Of a stretch of 17,646 nt of DNA, positions 1-6,600 are shown piece by piece; positions within the stretch are counted from its first letter, which is position 1, and each line of letters opens with the position of its first letter. The DNA is taken from positions 1-17,646 of the forward strand of contig DAOTTY010000286.1 in assembly GCA_034437575.1 (NCBI GenBank), given 5' to 3'. The translations under genes and the position numbers were made by a program. The DNA is from DAOTTY01 sp034437575. Its GTDB lineage: Bacteria > Chloroflexota > Anaerolineae > Aggregatilineales > Phototrophicaceae. The notes under the pieces are model-generated. The model searched no databases, was not told where the DNA came from, and saw only the letters and a list, made by a program, of their open reading frames with translations.

Positions 1-1
1 C

Positions 2-190
2 ACCGAGACGGTCACACCAGACCCGACCACCGAGACGGTCACGCCGGACCCGACCACCGAGACGGCTACGCCTGAACCGACCACCGAGACGGCCACACCG
101 GACCCGACCACCGAGACGGCCACACCGGACCCGACCACTGAGACGGTCACGCCGGAACCGACCACCGAGACGGCCACGCCTGAGACTCCG
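2..190 (+). repeat. Seven-copy 27-bp in-frame tandem repeat
   Basis: The unit begins ACCGAGACG at bases 2, 29, 56, 83, 110, 137 and 164, a strict 27-bp period. Copies differ mainly at GTC/GCC (Val/Ala), GAC/GAA (Asp/Glu) and third positions, so the period is kept while the sequence drifts. It encodes a Pro/Thr/Glu linker. The array probably extends beyond the left edge and is a candidate for copy-number variation. Confidence 0.9.
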
Positions 191-550
191 AAGCCGGAAG
201 GGTTCATCAAGTTCACTAACGGGAACCTGGCTGTGACGGCTAGCGAGCAGCCGACTATCAATGTGCAGTTTGGCAATCGCGGTCAGTCACAGCTCACAAA
301 CGTGCGCATCGAGTGCCAGATCACAGACGGTGAAGCCGAGATCATCGGCATTCAATCGAAGGCCAACTTTGCCAACGCTGAAAGTAGTGAAAGCTCAGCT
401 ACCTTTAGCGGCATGAGCAGCCTGAATGTGGGTCAGAACTACCAGGTCAGCTTCCGGGCCACCCCGGTCGCTGGAACGAGCACAATCGAGTGCGTGATGT
501 ATGCAGACGGACTGGAAAGCAGCACTGAGATGCAGTTGAGCGTCCGTTAG
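2..550 (+). CDS. Surface/secreted protein with PTTET tandem repeats, C-terminal part (5' end outside window)
   Basis: The reading frame is open from the first complete codon at base 2 to the TAG at 548-550, so this is the last 182 residues of a longer protein. Visible residues 1-63 are seven copies of a 9-residue Thr/Pro/Glu-rich unit (TETATPDPT-like), typical of an extended stalk or linker in an exported protein. Residues about 68-182 form one Ile/Val/Ser-rich domain with alternating hydrophobic residues and two IEC motifs (IECQITDG, IECVMYADG). This looks like an immunoglobulin-like beta-sandwich of the CARDB/DUF11 kind, and the two cysteines could form a disulfide. There is no LPXTG motif or C-terminal membrane helix, so any anchor must be N-terminal. 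The internal ATG at 233 should not be taken as the start, because the frame continues upstream through the repeats. A strong terminator follows. The specific function is unknown. Confidence 0.8.
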   Translation, partial: TETVTPDPTTETVTPDPTTETATPEPTTETATPDPTTETATPDPTTETVTPEPTTETATPETPKPEGFIKFTNGNLAVTASEQPTINVQFGNRGQSQLTNVRIECQITDGEAEIIGIQSKANFANAESSESSATFSGMSSLNVGQNYQVSFRATPVAGTSTIECVMYADGLESSTEMQLSVR

Positions 551-574
551 CACCAGCAACACATCCTAGATGTG

Positions 575-607
575 AACAGCCCGGCCATTGGTCGGGCTGT
601 TTTGTTT
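575..607 (+). terminator. Rho-independent terminator of the repeat protein
   Basis: A perfect 9-bp arm AACAGCCCG (575-583) pairs with CGGGCTGTT (593-601). Three more inner pairs (one G-T wobble) close a 3-base loop, and TTTTGTTT follows directly. It lies 25 bases after the stop codon. Confidence 0.9.
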
Positions 608-857
608 AACAGGCCAGCGTGGACTCGTAATTTGCTGGCCCTTACCTCGAAGGGCGAGGGGTTTAGCAAGTCCTTGTCCCCATTGTGGGAGAAGGATTCA
701 GGATGAGGGCAAAAACCGCCTACGGGTGCATTTCAGATGATTGGCGATAAAGCCCTTACCCCCCTTAATCCCCCCTCTCCCGACCGCCGCTGCGGGCTTA
801 GGCGCAGTGCGTGAATAAGAACCGGGGTAAAATCTCGTTTGTGTGTTCACAAAGATG
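608..857. other. Gene-free stretch with hairpins and REP-like remnant
   Basis: I see no credible gene here. There is an inverted repeat GGCCAGC (612-618)/GCTGGCC (634-640), a small hairpin CCTCG/CGAGG (645-659), and an imperfect palindrome around GTCCCCATTGTGGGAGA (about 676-692). A C-rich stretch at about 759-780 follows. The mix of TGGGAGAAGG-type and CCCCCTCTCCC-type motifs resembles degenerate dispersed palindromic elements found in many bacterial intergenic regions. That family assignment is inference. Confidence 0.4.
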
Positions 858-886
858 TTGTGTTGCACTGGCCGATGCGCTATACT
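858..886 (+). promoter_or_regulatory. Putative vegetative promoter for the 949 gene
   Basis: -35 TTGTGT (858-863), a 17-base spacer and -10 TATACT (881-886). The predicted transcription start is near 893, giving a leader of about 56 bases before the GTG at 949. The -10 matches other candidate promoters in this window. Confidence 0.5.
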
Positions 887-948
887 AAACAAGTGTTCTA
901 CTGACGCGATTGCACATCCTGATAGACGTTGGCGGCGAGGAGACCCCC

Positions 949-1476
949 GTGCAATTTATACTGTTTACCGAAAAAACAACCCATCAGTGCATGAAAGCCC
1001 TTCACGAGCGCATCCAGGCGACGGAGACGAAGACCCGCCCTGCCCTGGAGGGCTGGATTGAGAAAAACGGCAGCTTTTCTATTGCGATGTCTCGCCGGGT
1101 GGTAGGCAATTTTAAGCGGACGACGCGCCTGCGTGGCAGTGCGGAGCGTGACAAGGGCGTGACGGTGATTCGCGGGTTTGTGCCGGAGGGGGTGTCTCGC
1201 AATTGGCTGATGGTGATTGGCGGGGCGGTGGCGCTGTTGGCCATCTTCATGGTGACGCAGGGGCAACTGCTGCCAGCCATCGTGATTGCAGTGGTGGGCA
1301 CGCTCATTGTCGCGTCGTTGTGGGGGGACTACCGCAACCACGACATTCTGCTGTACGAACTGGAGAAGACGCTCAAGGCCAAGCCCGCCCCGCCGGGCAC
1401 AAAGGTCGCCCCACCGAAGAAGCGCAGCAGCGGCAGGGCGAGCCGGAAGCGTCAGACGGCGAAAAAGCGGGGTTAG
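949..1476 (+). CDS. Small membrane protein of unknown function (two membrane helices)
   Basis: I do not recognise the family. I chose the GTG at 949 because AGGAG at 938-942 sits 6 bases upstream; an in-frame TTG at 910 has no such site. The product is 175 residues. Residues 1-80 are soluble with a mixed alpha/beta look (TRPALEGWIEKNGSFSIAMS, then FKRTTRLRG and GVTVIRGFVPEGV). Residues about 87-103 and 107-125 are hydrophobic and form a likely helical hairpin. Residues 143-175 are a Pro/Ala and then strongly basic tail (PPKKRSSGRASRKR), expected on the cytoplasmic side. It has its own promoter. Its TAG overlaps the TAA of the convergent gene, leaving no space for a terminator between them. 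Confidence 0.75.
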   Translation: MQFILFTEKTTHQCMKALHERIQATETKTRPALEGWIEKNGSFSIAMSRRVVGNFKRTTRLRGSAERDKGVTVIRGFVPEGVSRNWLMVIGGAVALLAIFMVTQGQLLPAIVIAVVGTLIVASLWGDYRNHDILLYELEKTLKAKPAPPGTKVAPPKKRSSGRASRKRQTAKKRG

Positions 1477-2489
1477 GCCCCGTTGAGCCTGGCCTTTTCT
1501 ATGATGTCGCGGGCGCGGGCGTCGTCAATCGTGGTTTCGTTCAGGATGGTGTAGGGCAGGTTGTGTTCGCGCACGTAGCCCGGCAGTTCCTTCAGCGTTT
1601 CGATAACGAGGTCGGTTGGCAGGCGATCCAGGCGTACCCCCACGCTTAGCAGCGTTTCTCGGATGGAGTCAACGGATTGGTCGTGCAGCACGCTGCTAAT
1701 TAGAATGCCGGGGCCAACCATATCGGCATAGGCGACGGGTTCGCTGCTGCCCAGCTTGCCCTCGATAGCGTAGGCGAAATACTGTTCGCTGCCTTCTTGC
1801 GGGCGGTTGTGCCCAAGCTGATTGGTGAGCTGCACTTCCATTGCAATCAGGTCCAGCAGGCTGCGGAGTGACTCCACACGGCCTTCGCCGACCCCTTTGG
1901 CAATGCGGAACGCCTGCTGGGCGATACCTGCCGCCACACTCGCTGCCCAGGGCTGGAAGCGCGTTTCAGCCGTGTTGCGGTTGCGCTCAGCGGCGTAGCG
2001 CCAGTCTAGCAGGCCGCTGACCATCGTCAGCAGTTCAAGGATGGCGGCACCGCGCACGCGCTGCGGCGCATCGCGGATCACATCCCAGTCGATGACTAAC
2101 CGCTCCGACGGCCCGGTAACCACATACTCCACCACATCGCCCATGCGGGCGGCCACCAGCGCGGTGAAGAACCCGTCCACACTGAGGGCGGTGGGCACGA
2201 CGGTAACAGGCAGGTTATTCTTCCAGCCGACGTACTTGGCCACGTCGGATACCAGCCCGCCGCCAATGCCGTACACCACCTCGGCCTCTGCCGGGATGTT
2301 GTCGGCCAGGTCATCCAGGTCGGTCAGGGCGGCAGACTGCGGTTCTGCCTGCACGACGATAGGCAGGCGAACTTTGTGGCGCACCGCTTCCCAGGCTTTT
2401 GGCCCCGTCACCAGCGCAACCGGGCGCGGTTCGCTGAGGTCGGTCAGGGCGCGGACTTCGATGCGGGGTAGGGGGTAGAAAGTCGTCAT
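1473..2489 (-). CDS. Glycerol-1-phosphate dehydrogenase-like protein with altered metal site
   Basis: 338 residues of the iron-containing alcohol dehydrogenase/dehydroquinate synthase-like fold. The NAD(P) loop is intact (YGIGGGLVSDVAKY, residues 73-86), followed by VPTALSVDGF (98-107), which parallels the PTAxSxDG of glycerol-1-phosphate dehydrogenases and AraM. The domain-2 marker LLDW is at 160-163. By hand alignment the three usual metal ligands are changed: the Asp ten residues before the DW Asp is Glu152, the His of GSEH is Gln236 (EGSEQYF), and the His of LHGE is Tyr254 (VAYADMVG). In known members this family reduces dihydroxyacetone phosphate or related substrates with a divalent metal; this copy may be metal-free, repurposed or non-catalytic. 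Start ATG 2489 has GGAG about 10 bases upstream; the in-frame extension to 2600 lacks support. It is divergent from the ligase-like gene at 2659. Confidence 0.8.
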   Translation of the reverse strand: MTTFYPLPRIEVRALTDLSEPRPVALVTGPKAWEAVRHKVRLPIVVQAEPQSAALTDLDDLADNIPAEAEVVYGIGGGLVSDVAKYVGWKNNLPVTVVPTALSVDGFFTALVAARMGDVVEYVVTGPSERLVIDWDVIRDAPQRVRGAAILELLTMVSGLLDWRYAAERNRNTAETRFQPWAASVAAGIAQQAFRIAKGVGEGRVESLRSLLDLIAMEVQLTNQLGHNRPQEGSEQYFAYAIEGKLGSSEPVAYADMVGPGILISSVLHDQSVDSIRETLLSVGVRLDRLPTDLVIETLKELPGYVREHNLPYTILNETTIDDARARDIIEKARLNGA

Positions 2490-2582
2490 GGGGTATCGCT
2501 CCAGTGGGCGCAGTTGGTCGAAATCTCTTACTACAAATCTTAGTCGGATTGTGGGAATTTTGCCAGCAGTACCGCTCTTGGG

Positions 2583-2611
2583 TTGAGAAAACCGCCGCAA
2601 TCCGTCACAAT
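2583..2611 (+). promoter_or_regulatory. Weak candidate promoter for the ligase-like gene
   Basis: -35 TTGAGA (2583-2588), a 17-base spacer and -10 CACAAT (2606-2611) in the 169-base divergent gap. The -10 is poor, so this is only a candidate. I could not find a convincing promoter for the minus-strand gene in the same gap. Confidence 0.3.
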
Positions 2612-2658
2612 GATTAGCGTAAGAGCATCGTCAATTTCACGCCTGGGATGTGTAAGCT

Positions 2659-4464
2659 ATGAATACCCCCCTCCCCTCAAATGAAGCCCTGGAAGCCTTT
2701 AGCCGTGCTGTTCACTGGCGCGATGTTGAAGAAAAGCGGCGGCGCTTTAACCAGATGATTGCCACCCTGGCGGAAAGGGCCGATCAGGCTGAGGGCCTGC
2801 CCCTGGAAAACCTGGCGGAATGTGTGGAAGCGCCCATTCACACGTACTTTGACCCGGCAGCAACCGACGGCCCCAACATCCTGTACATTGAGGAAAACGG
2901 CCACGCCTATTTGCTGGGCAGCTACGTCGCGCAGCGCTACCGCAAAGGTCAGTCAATCATCCAGGCGATGACGCCCTACAACCTGAACCCGGCGGTGAAC
3001 CACACCAACCTCAACGAAACGGCCATGCCCGCCACCCGGATGCGGGCGCTAGGTGCGGAAATCGAATTGGGGCTGATGCACCGCGATGGCAGCGGCCCGG
3101 CAGTCGAAGAGGTGGAAGCGTACAAAAAGCACTACGAATCGCAGGCGCGGCGCTTGGGCATCACCCCTAACATAGACGCAGAAGCCTGCCAGTATCAAAT
3201 TGAAACCCATGTGGCCCCCGGCGTGGGCTATCACAAAACGCGCCACTCGCTAGAAGGCATCATGCAGGCGTTGGTGGCCAGCAGCGAAGAAACCGGCCTG
3301 ATTACCACTATTTTGTCGTCGTATCCGACGGAAACCGACTTCAAAATGAGCGATGACCCCAAAGTACAAACCGCTGTTGACCTTATGCTGGACATGAACA
3401 GCAACTTCCCGGAGTATGGTGAGCGGCTGGAAACCGCCCGCCAGCGTTATAACTGCGACCAGCCCTACCACCACGTTGAGATGTTCCGCCTTCAGGGGTG
3501 CCATATTCACCTGGATATTGCTGGGCGCAGCGAGGCGTTGGGGCTGTTCACGTTTTACACTATGCTGCGGAGTGCGAGTGCGGCGGCGAATGTGGCCGTG
3601 CTGAAGGGCGGGCCGTTCGTCAATGGGACGTGCGACCCCGAACTGTTGTGTACCCGCGAGTATTTGCGGCATACCACCGCGACGGGCAATTACATCGACA
3701 TGCCCACCAGCCCGCACCTGAGCGTGAACGGCATGGCTAACTACGCTCAACTGCTGAACGGCGGCTGGGTCAATGCCGTAGCACGGGCCATGCTTATTGA
3801 CCAGGACATGGCACCGCCCATCAGCGCGATGCACAACCCGATTGGCCGCGTGCGCCCGGACCTACGCAGCGCCAACCGCATTTGCACGATTGAAAGCACC
3901 GGGATGCCCGCCAACGTCAGCACGGCACGGATGGCGGCGATTTTGACGGACTTCGAGTTTAGCCATACCCTGCTAGAGCATTACTTCCGGCGGTTTGGCA
4001 CCGACCTTGAGCCAATGCACGCCGACCCGACCCTGTGGGCCGTGCTGGGGCCGCTGCCCCACAACACCTACCTGGATATGCACGACCGCTCTGACCGGGA
4101 GGGCACCGAAATGACCCTCAAGACGGCGGCAGGCACCGAGATGTCGCTGGCCGAGTTCTACGAGATGAAGCGGCGCTTTATGCACCAGTCGCTTGCCGAT
4201 GTGCCTGGCATCAGCCCGCGTGACATTGACGACGTGTATACCAGCCTCATCCGCATGTTGGAGCCGCCTAGTGGCCGCTGTGCCCAAAGCATCGAACAGT
4301 ACATTGCAGACCCCAAGCTGCGGAGTACGGGCAACTGGGGCAAAATCCTGCGGGATGCCTACCAGGAAGAGGGCGGCGTGATTGGCGATCACAACCCGGA
4401 CGCGGTGCTGCGTGTCGTCAACCGGATGCACGACGCGCTGCGTATGCGCTACCTGACGCAGTAG
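2659..4464 (+). CDS. Glutamate-cysteine ligase-like (carboxylate-amine ligase fold) protein, 601 aa
   Basis: Several blocks fit the glutamate-cysteine ligase/GCS2 superfamily, whose members join an amine to a glutamate-type carboxylate using ATP. These are LGAEIELGLMHRDG (131-144; first metal-binding Glu strand), CQYQIETHVAP (177-187; second Glu strand), GCHIHLDIAG (280-289; paired His) and RICTIESTGMPAN (407-419; Arg and Glu of the nucleotide/metal site). At 601 residues it is much longer than YbdK-type GCS2 proteins (about 370). An N-terminal extension of about 125 residues holds IEENGHAYLLGSYVAQRY, and a C-terminal helical region of about 150 residues follows. The start ATG has only a weak GGGA upstream. 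The substrate cannot be read from the sequence: gamma-glutamylcysteine is one option, another amino-acid ligation equally possible. It stands alone, divergent from the dehydrogenase-like gene. Confidence 0.65.
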   Translation: MNTPLPSNEALEAFSRAVHWRDVEEKRRRFNQMIATLAERADQAEGLPLENLAECVEAPIHTYFDPAATDGPNILYIEENGHAYLLGSYVAQRYRKGQSIIQAMTPYNLNPAVNHTNLNETAMPATRMRALGAEIELGLMHRDGSGPAVEEVEAYKKHYESQARRLGITPNIDAEACQYQIETHVAPGVGYHKTRHSLEGIMQALVASSEETGLITTILSSYPTETDFKMSDDPKVQTAVDLMLDMNSNFPEYGERLETARQRYNCDQPYHHVEMFRLQGCHIHLDIAGRSEALGLFTFYTMLRSASAAANVAVLKGGPFVNGTCDPELLCTREYLRHTTATGNYIDMPTSPHLSVNGMANYAQLLNGGWVNAVARAMLIDQDMAPPISAMHNPIGRVRPDLRSANRICTIESTGMPANVSTARMAAILTDFEFSHTLLEHYFRRFGTDLEPMHADPTLWAVLGPLPHNTYLDMHDRSDREGTEMTLKTAAGTEMSLAEFYEMKRRFMHQSLADVPGISPRDIDDVYTSLIRMLEPPSGRCAQSIEQYIADPKLRSTGNWGKILRDAYQEEGGVIGDHNPDAVLRVVNRMHDALRMRYLTQ

Positions 4465-4477
4465 GTGGCGTCTTTTT
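4455..4477 (+). terminator. Short hairpin plus T-run overlapping the stop codon
   Basis: GACGC (4455-4459) pairs with GCGTC (4468-4472) around an 8-base loop that contains the TAG stop, then TTTTT (4473-4477). Five base pairs is short, so termination is probably partial. Confidence 0.4.
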
Positions 4478-4504
4478 AAAGAGAGATAACCAAACGTTTA
4501 CCAA

Positions 4505-4541
4505 TGTTATAGTGTTCATTTGGGGTGCTGCCCTGTATACT
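4505..4541 (+). promoter_or_regulatory. Candidate RNase J promoters (extended -10 and TATACT)
   Basis: Two -10-like elements lie upstream of RNase J: an extended -10 TGTTATAGT (4505-4513) and TATACT (4536-4541, weak -35 TGTTCA at 4513-4518). Either start leaves a leader of about 185-215 bases before the ATG at 4731, long enough for regulation in the leader. The extended element is identical to the one in front of the M20 peptidase. Confidence 0.4.
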
Positions 4542-4656
4542 CTTTAATCAGCTTAATACTCTGACGCGGCTATTCTCGGCTGGCGCGTGAGCCATGTCGT
4601 TTACGATGACTTACTATCATCTCTAGCGTAGTAACTCGGCTTTTGCGATTGAATTA

Positions 4657-4675
4657 AACAAACAAACAAACAAAT
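4657..4675 (+). repeat. AAAC short tandem repeat in the RNase J leader
   Basis: Four to five copies of the tetranucleotide AAAC lie just upstream of the strong Shine-Dalgarno sequence. An unstructured A-rich tract like this could favour ribosome loading or be prone to slippage. Confidence 0.7.
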
Positions 4676-4684
4676 AACCACCAT

Positions 4685-4723
4685 AAGGAGGAATGCCCTG
4701 CTATGCGCCGCATGCTGGGCTGA
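4685..4723 (+). promoter_or_regulatory. Strong Shine-Dalgarno with mini-ORF ahead of RNase J
   Basis: AAGGAGG (4685-4691) is the best ribosome site in the window, yet it lies 39 bases before the RNase J ATG at 4731, too far to serve it. It better fits an ATG at 4703 (11-base spacing) that opens a six-codon ORF (MRRMLG, stop TGA 4721-4723). An ATG at 4693 opens an 11-codon ORF ending 2 bases before the RNase J start, but is only 1 base from the site. RNase J itself has no clear site, so reinitiation or translational coupling is plausible. Confidence 0.5.
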
Positions 4724-4730
4724 TTTAAGT

Positions 4731-6383
4731 ATGCCAGAAACAATTCGTATTACCCCAATTGGCGGCCTCGGTGAGGTCGGTAAAAACATGACCCTGTTTG
4801 AGATGGGCCGTGACGCCATCATTGTTGACACCGGCATTATGTTCCCGGCCAACGATATGTTTGGTGTAGACTATATCATCCCAGACTTTCGCCCGATTGC
4901 CGAACGTGATGACCTGAAGATTCACGGCATTTTGTACACACACGGCCACGAAGACCACATCGGTGCGGTGACGCATGTGCTGGAAACCTGGCCGGGGCTG
5001 CATCTGTATGGCACCAAGCTAACGATGGGCCTGATTGAAGGCAAACTGCGCGAGGCCAACCTGATCGGCAAGACGCAGTTGAACGTCTTTGAGGCGGGCG
5101 ACACGTTGGAAGTCGGGCCGTTCACGGTCGAGAGCTTCCATGTGTGCCACAGCATTCCCGGCTGTGTGGGCTTTGCGATTAATACGCCCTATGGTCTTAT
5201 CGTCCACACCGGGGACTACAAGTTTGACAACACCCCCGTTGACGGCAAGCTGCCGGACTACGCCAAGCTGGCGGAATTCAGCAAGCGCGGCGTAAAGTTG
5301 CTGATGTCGGACAGCACCAATGCGGAGGTTCCCGGCTGGACGCCCTCCGAAACGGTGATCGACGGGGCCTTCGACCGCGTGTTTCGTGAGGCGAAGGGCC
5401 GTATTATTGTGGCAACGTTTGCCTCGCTGATTAGCCGGGTGCAGCAGGTGGTAGAAGCGGCCAAGAAGTACAATCGCAAGATCGCCTTTGCAGGGCACAG
5501 CATGAAGCGCAACGTGGATATGGCCCTTGAGTTGGACATTTTGCAAGTGCCCAACGATATGATCGTGGACCTGGGCGACATCGACAACCTGCCGCCGAGC
5601 AAGGTGACGATTATGGCCACCGGGTCGCAGGGCGAGCCGTCTGCTGTACTCAGCCGCATGGCATCAGGCCGTCACAAAATCGAAGTGCAAGAAGGCGATA
5701 CCATCATCGTGTCGTCGCACCCCATCCCCGGCAATGAGGAAACCGTGTCACGCATCATCAATGACCTGCTGCGGCGCGGTGCAGATGTGATCTATGACCC
5801 GGTTGAGTCGGTGCATGTGAGTGGGCACGGCAAGCAGGAAGACATGCGGATGATGCTCAACCTGACGCGCCCGGAAAACCTGCTGCCCGTTCACGGTGAG
5901 CTGCGGATGCTAAAGGCGCACCGCAAGCTGGCCATTGAGAGCGGGATGCCGGAAAAGAACGTGCATGTTGTCGAAAACGGCACGGTGATTGAGATTAACC
6001 AGCGCGGCGTTAAGGTCGGTGAGCGCCTGCCGGGTGGCTATGTGTTTGTGGACGGGCACGGCGTGGGCGATGTGGGCCGGGCTGTGCTGCGCGACCGCGA
6101 GATTCTGTCACAGGATGGGTTTGTCATCCTGGTGGTGGATGTGGACCGGCGCAATCACAAGCTGATTGGCAACCCGGAAGTCATCTCTCGCGGGTTTGTG
6201 TACCTGCGCGAAGCCAACGAACTGCTCAACAAGATTGACGGCACGGTGAAGGGCACGGTGAAGAAGGCCAACGGCAACTCCCGGCGTGCGCTGCAAGAAT
6301 CGCTTGAAGACGATGTGGCCCAGCTTTTGTACAACGAAACACGCCGCCGCCCGATGATCTTCTCGGTGGTCAACGAGCGCTAA
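4731..6383 (+). CDS. rnj: Ribonuclease J (metallo-beta-lactamase/beta-CASP RNase)
   Basis: 550 residues, the usual RNase J length. RNase J is a zinc-dependent 5'-to-3' exonuclease and endonuclease central to mRNA turnover and rRNA maturation in many monoderm bacteria. The sequence starts PETIRITPIGGLGEVGKNM, followed by metal motif I THGHEDH (70-76), the downstream ligands CHSIPG and HTGDYKFD, and SDSTNAEVPGWTPSE. The beta-CASP region carries ATGSQGEPSAVLSRMA and VSSHPIPGNEETVSR. HVSGHGKQED near 362-371 and PVHGELRML near 386-394 contribute the final His ligands and phosphate pocket. The C-terminal domain is also present. The start codon follows family practice (MPET...GGLGE). The leader is unusual (mini-ORF). 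yqeY follows after a 217-base gap. Confidence 0.97.
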   Translation: MPETIRITPIGGLGEVGKNMTLFEMGRDAIIVDTGIMFPANDMFGVDYIIPDFRPIAERDDLKIHGILYTHGHEDHIGAVTHVLETWPGLHLYGTKLTMGLIEGKLREANLIGKTQLNVFEAGDTLEVGPFTVESFHVCHSIPGCVGFAINTPYGLIVHTGDYKFDNTPVDGKLPDYAKLAEFSKRGVKLLMSDSTNAEVPGWTPSETVIDGAFDRVFREAKGRIIVATFASLISRVQQVVEAAKKYNRKIAFAGHSMKRNVDMALELDILQVPNDMIVDLGDIDNLPPSKVTIMATGSQGEPSAVLSRMASGRHKIEVQEGDTIIVSSHPIPGNEETVSRIINDLLRRGADVIYDPVESVHVSGHGKQEDMRMMLNLTRPENLLPVHGELRMLKAHRKLAIESGMPEKNVHVVENGTVIEINQRGVKVGERLPGGYVFVDGHGVGDVGRAVLRDREILSQDGFVILVVDVDRRNHKLIGNPEVISRGFVYLREANELLNKIDGTVKGTVKKANGNSRRALQESLEDDVAQLLYNETRRRPMIFSVVNER

Positions 6384-6394
6384 CATCTCACATC

Positions 6395-6476
6395 ACGCGG
6401 ACGAGGCGGGCCGCGTCCCTACATCTTACATGCTGGTGAACCTGTAGGGACAACGCCTGCGTTGTGCGCGCACAAC
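6395..6476. repeat. Nested palindromic (REP-like) intergenic element
   Basis: GTCCCTACA (6415-6423) pairs perfectly with TGTAGGGAC (6443-6451). Outside the left arm, ACGCGG (6395-6400) pairs with CCGCGT (6411-6416). In the right part ACAACGC/GCGTTGT (6450-6465) overlaps GTTGTGCGCGCACAAC (6461-6476), a perfect 16-bp palindrome. The foldings are mutually exclusive. There is no T-run, so it is not a standard terminator. Confidence 0.7.
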
Positions 6477-6529
6477 TGAATACTCCCCACCCCGCCCATT
6501 CTGCCCCCTCACCCCTTGACCCTTTGCGT

Positions 6530-6535
6530 TATAAT
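6530..6535 (+). promoter_or_regulatory. Consensus -10 box for the yqeY operon
   Basis: A perfect TATAAT lies 65 bases before the yqeY start. A good TTGACC (6516-6521) lies only 8 bases upstream, too close to be its -35; the base-17 position reads CCTCAC. The promoter may rely on an activator or on the -10 alone. Confidence 0.45.
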
Positions 6536-6600
6536 GCAGGCCAGTTTGGTTGCCTGTGCGCTTTTCGCACATCACACTACAGAAGGGGGACAACACACCC

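Noticed and set aside
2..190. CRISPR array
   Set aside because: Repeats are directly adjacent with no spacers and remain in one coding frame.
863..886. TTGCAC as -35 for the TATACT at 881
   Set aside because: Spacer is only 12 bases; TTGTGT at 858 gives 17.
3250..3834. 194-residue minus-strand frame inside the ligase-like gene
   Set aside because: Shadow frame with antisense-type composition; the plus-strand gene has recognisable motifs across the same bases.
4480..4730. Known riboswitch or T-box in the RNase J leader
   Set aside because: I could not identify a conserved aptamer core; only promoters, the AAAC repeat and the mini-ORF are visible.
6516..6535. TTGACC plus TATAAT as one promoter
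   Set aside because: The boxes are only 8 bases apart, too close for one sigma factor; the TATAAT alone was kept as a -10 candidate.
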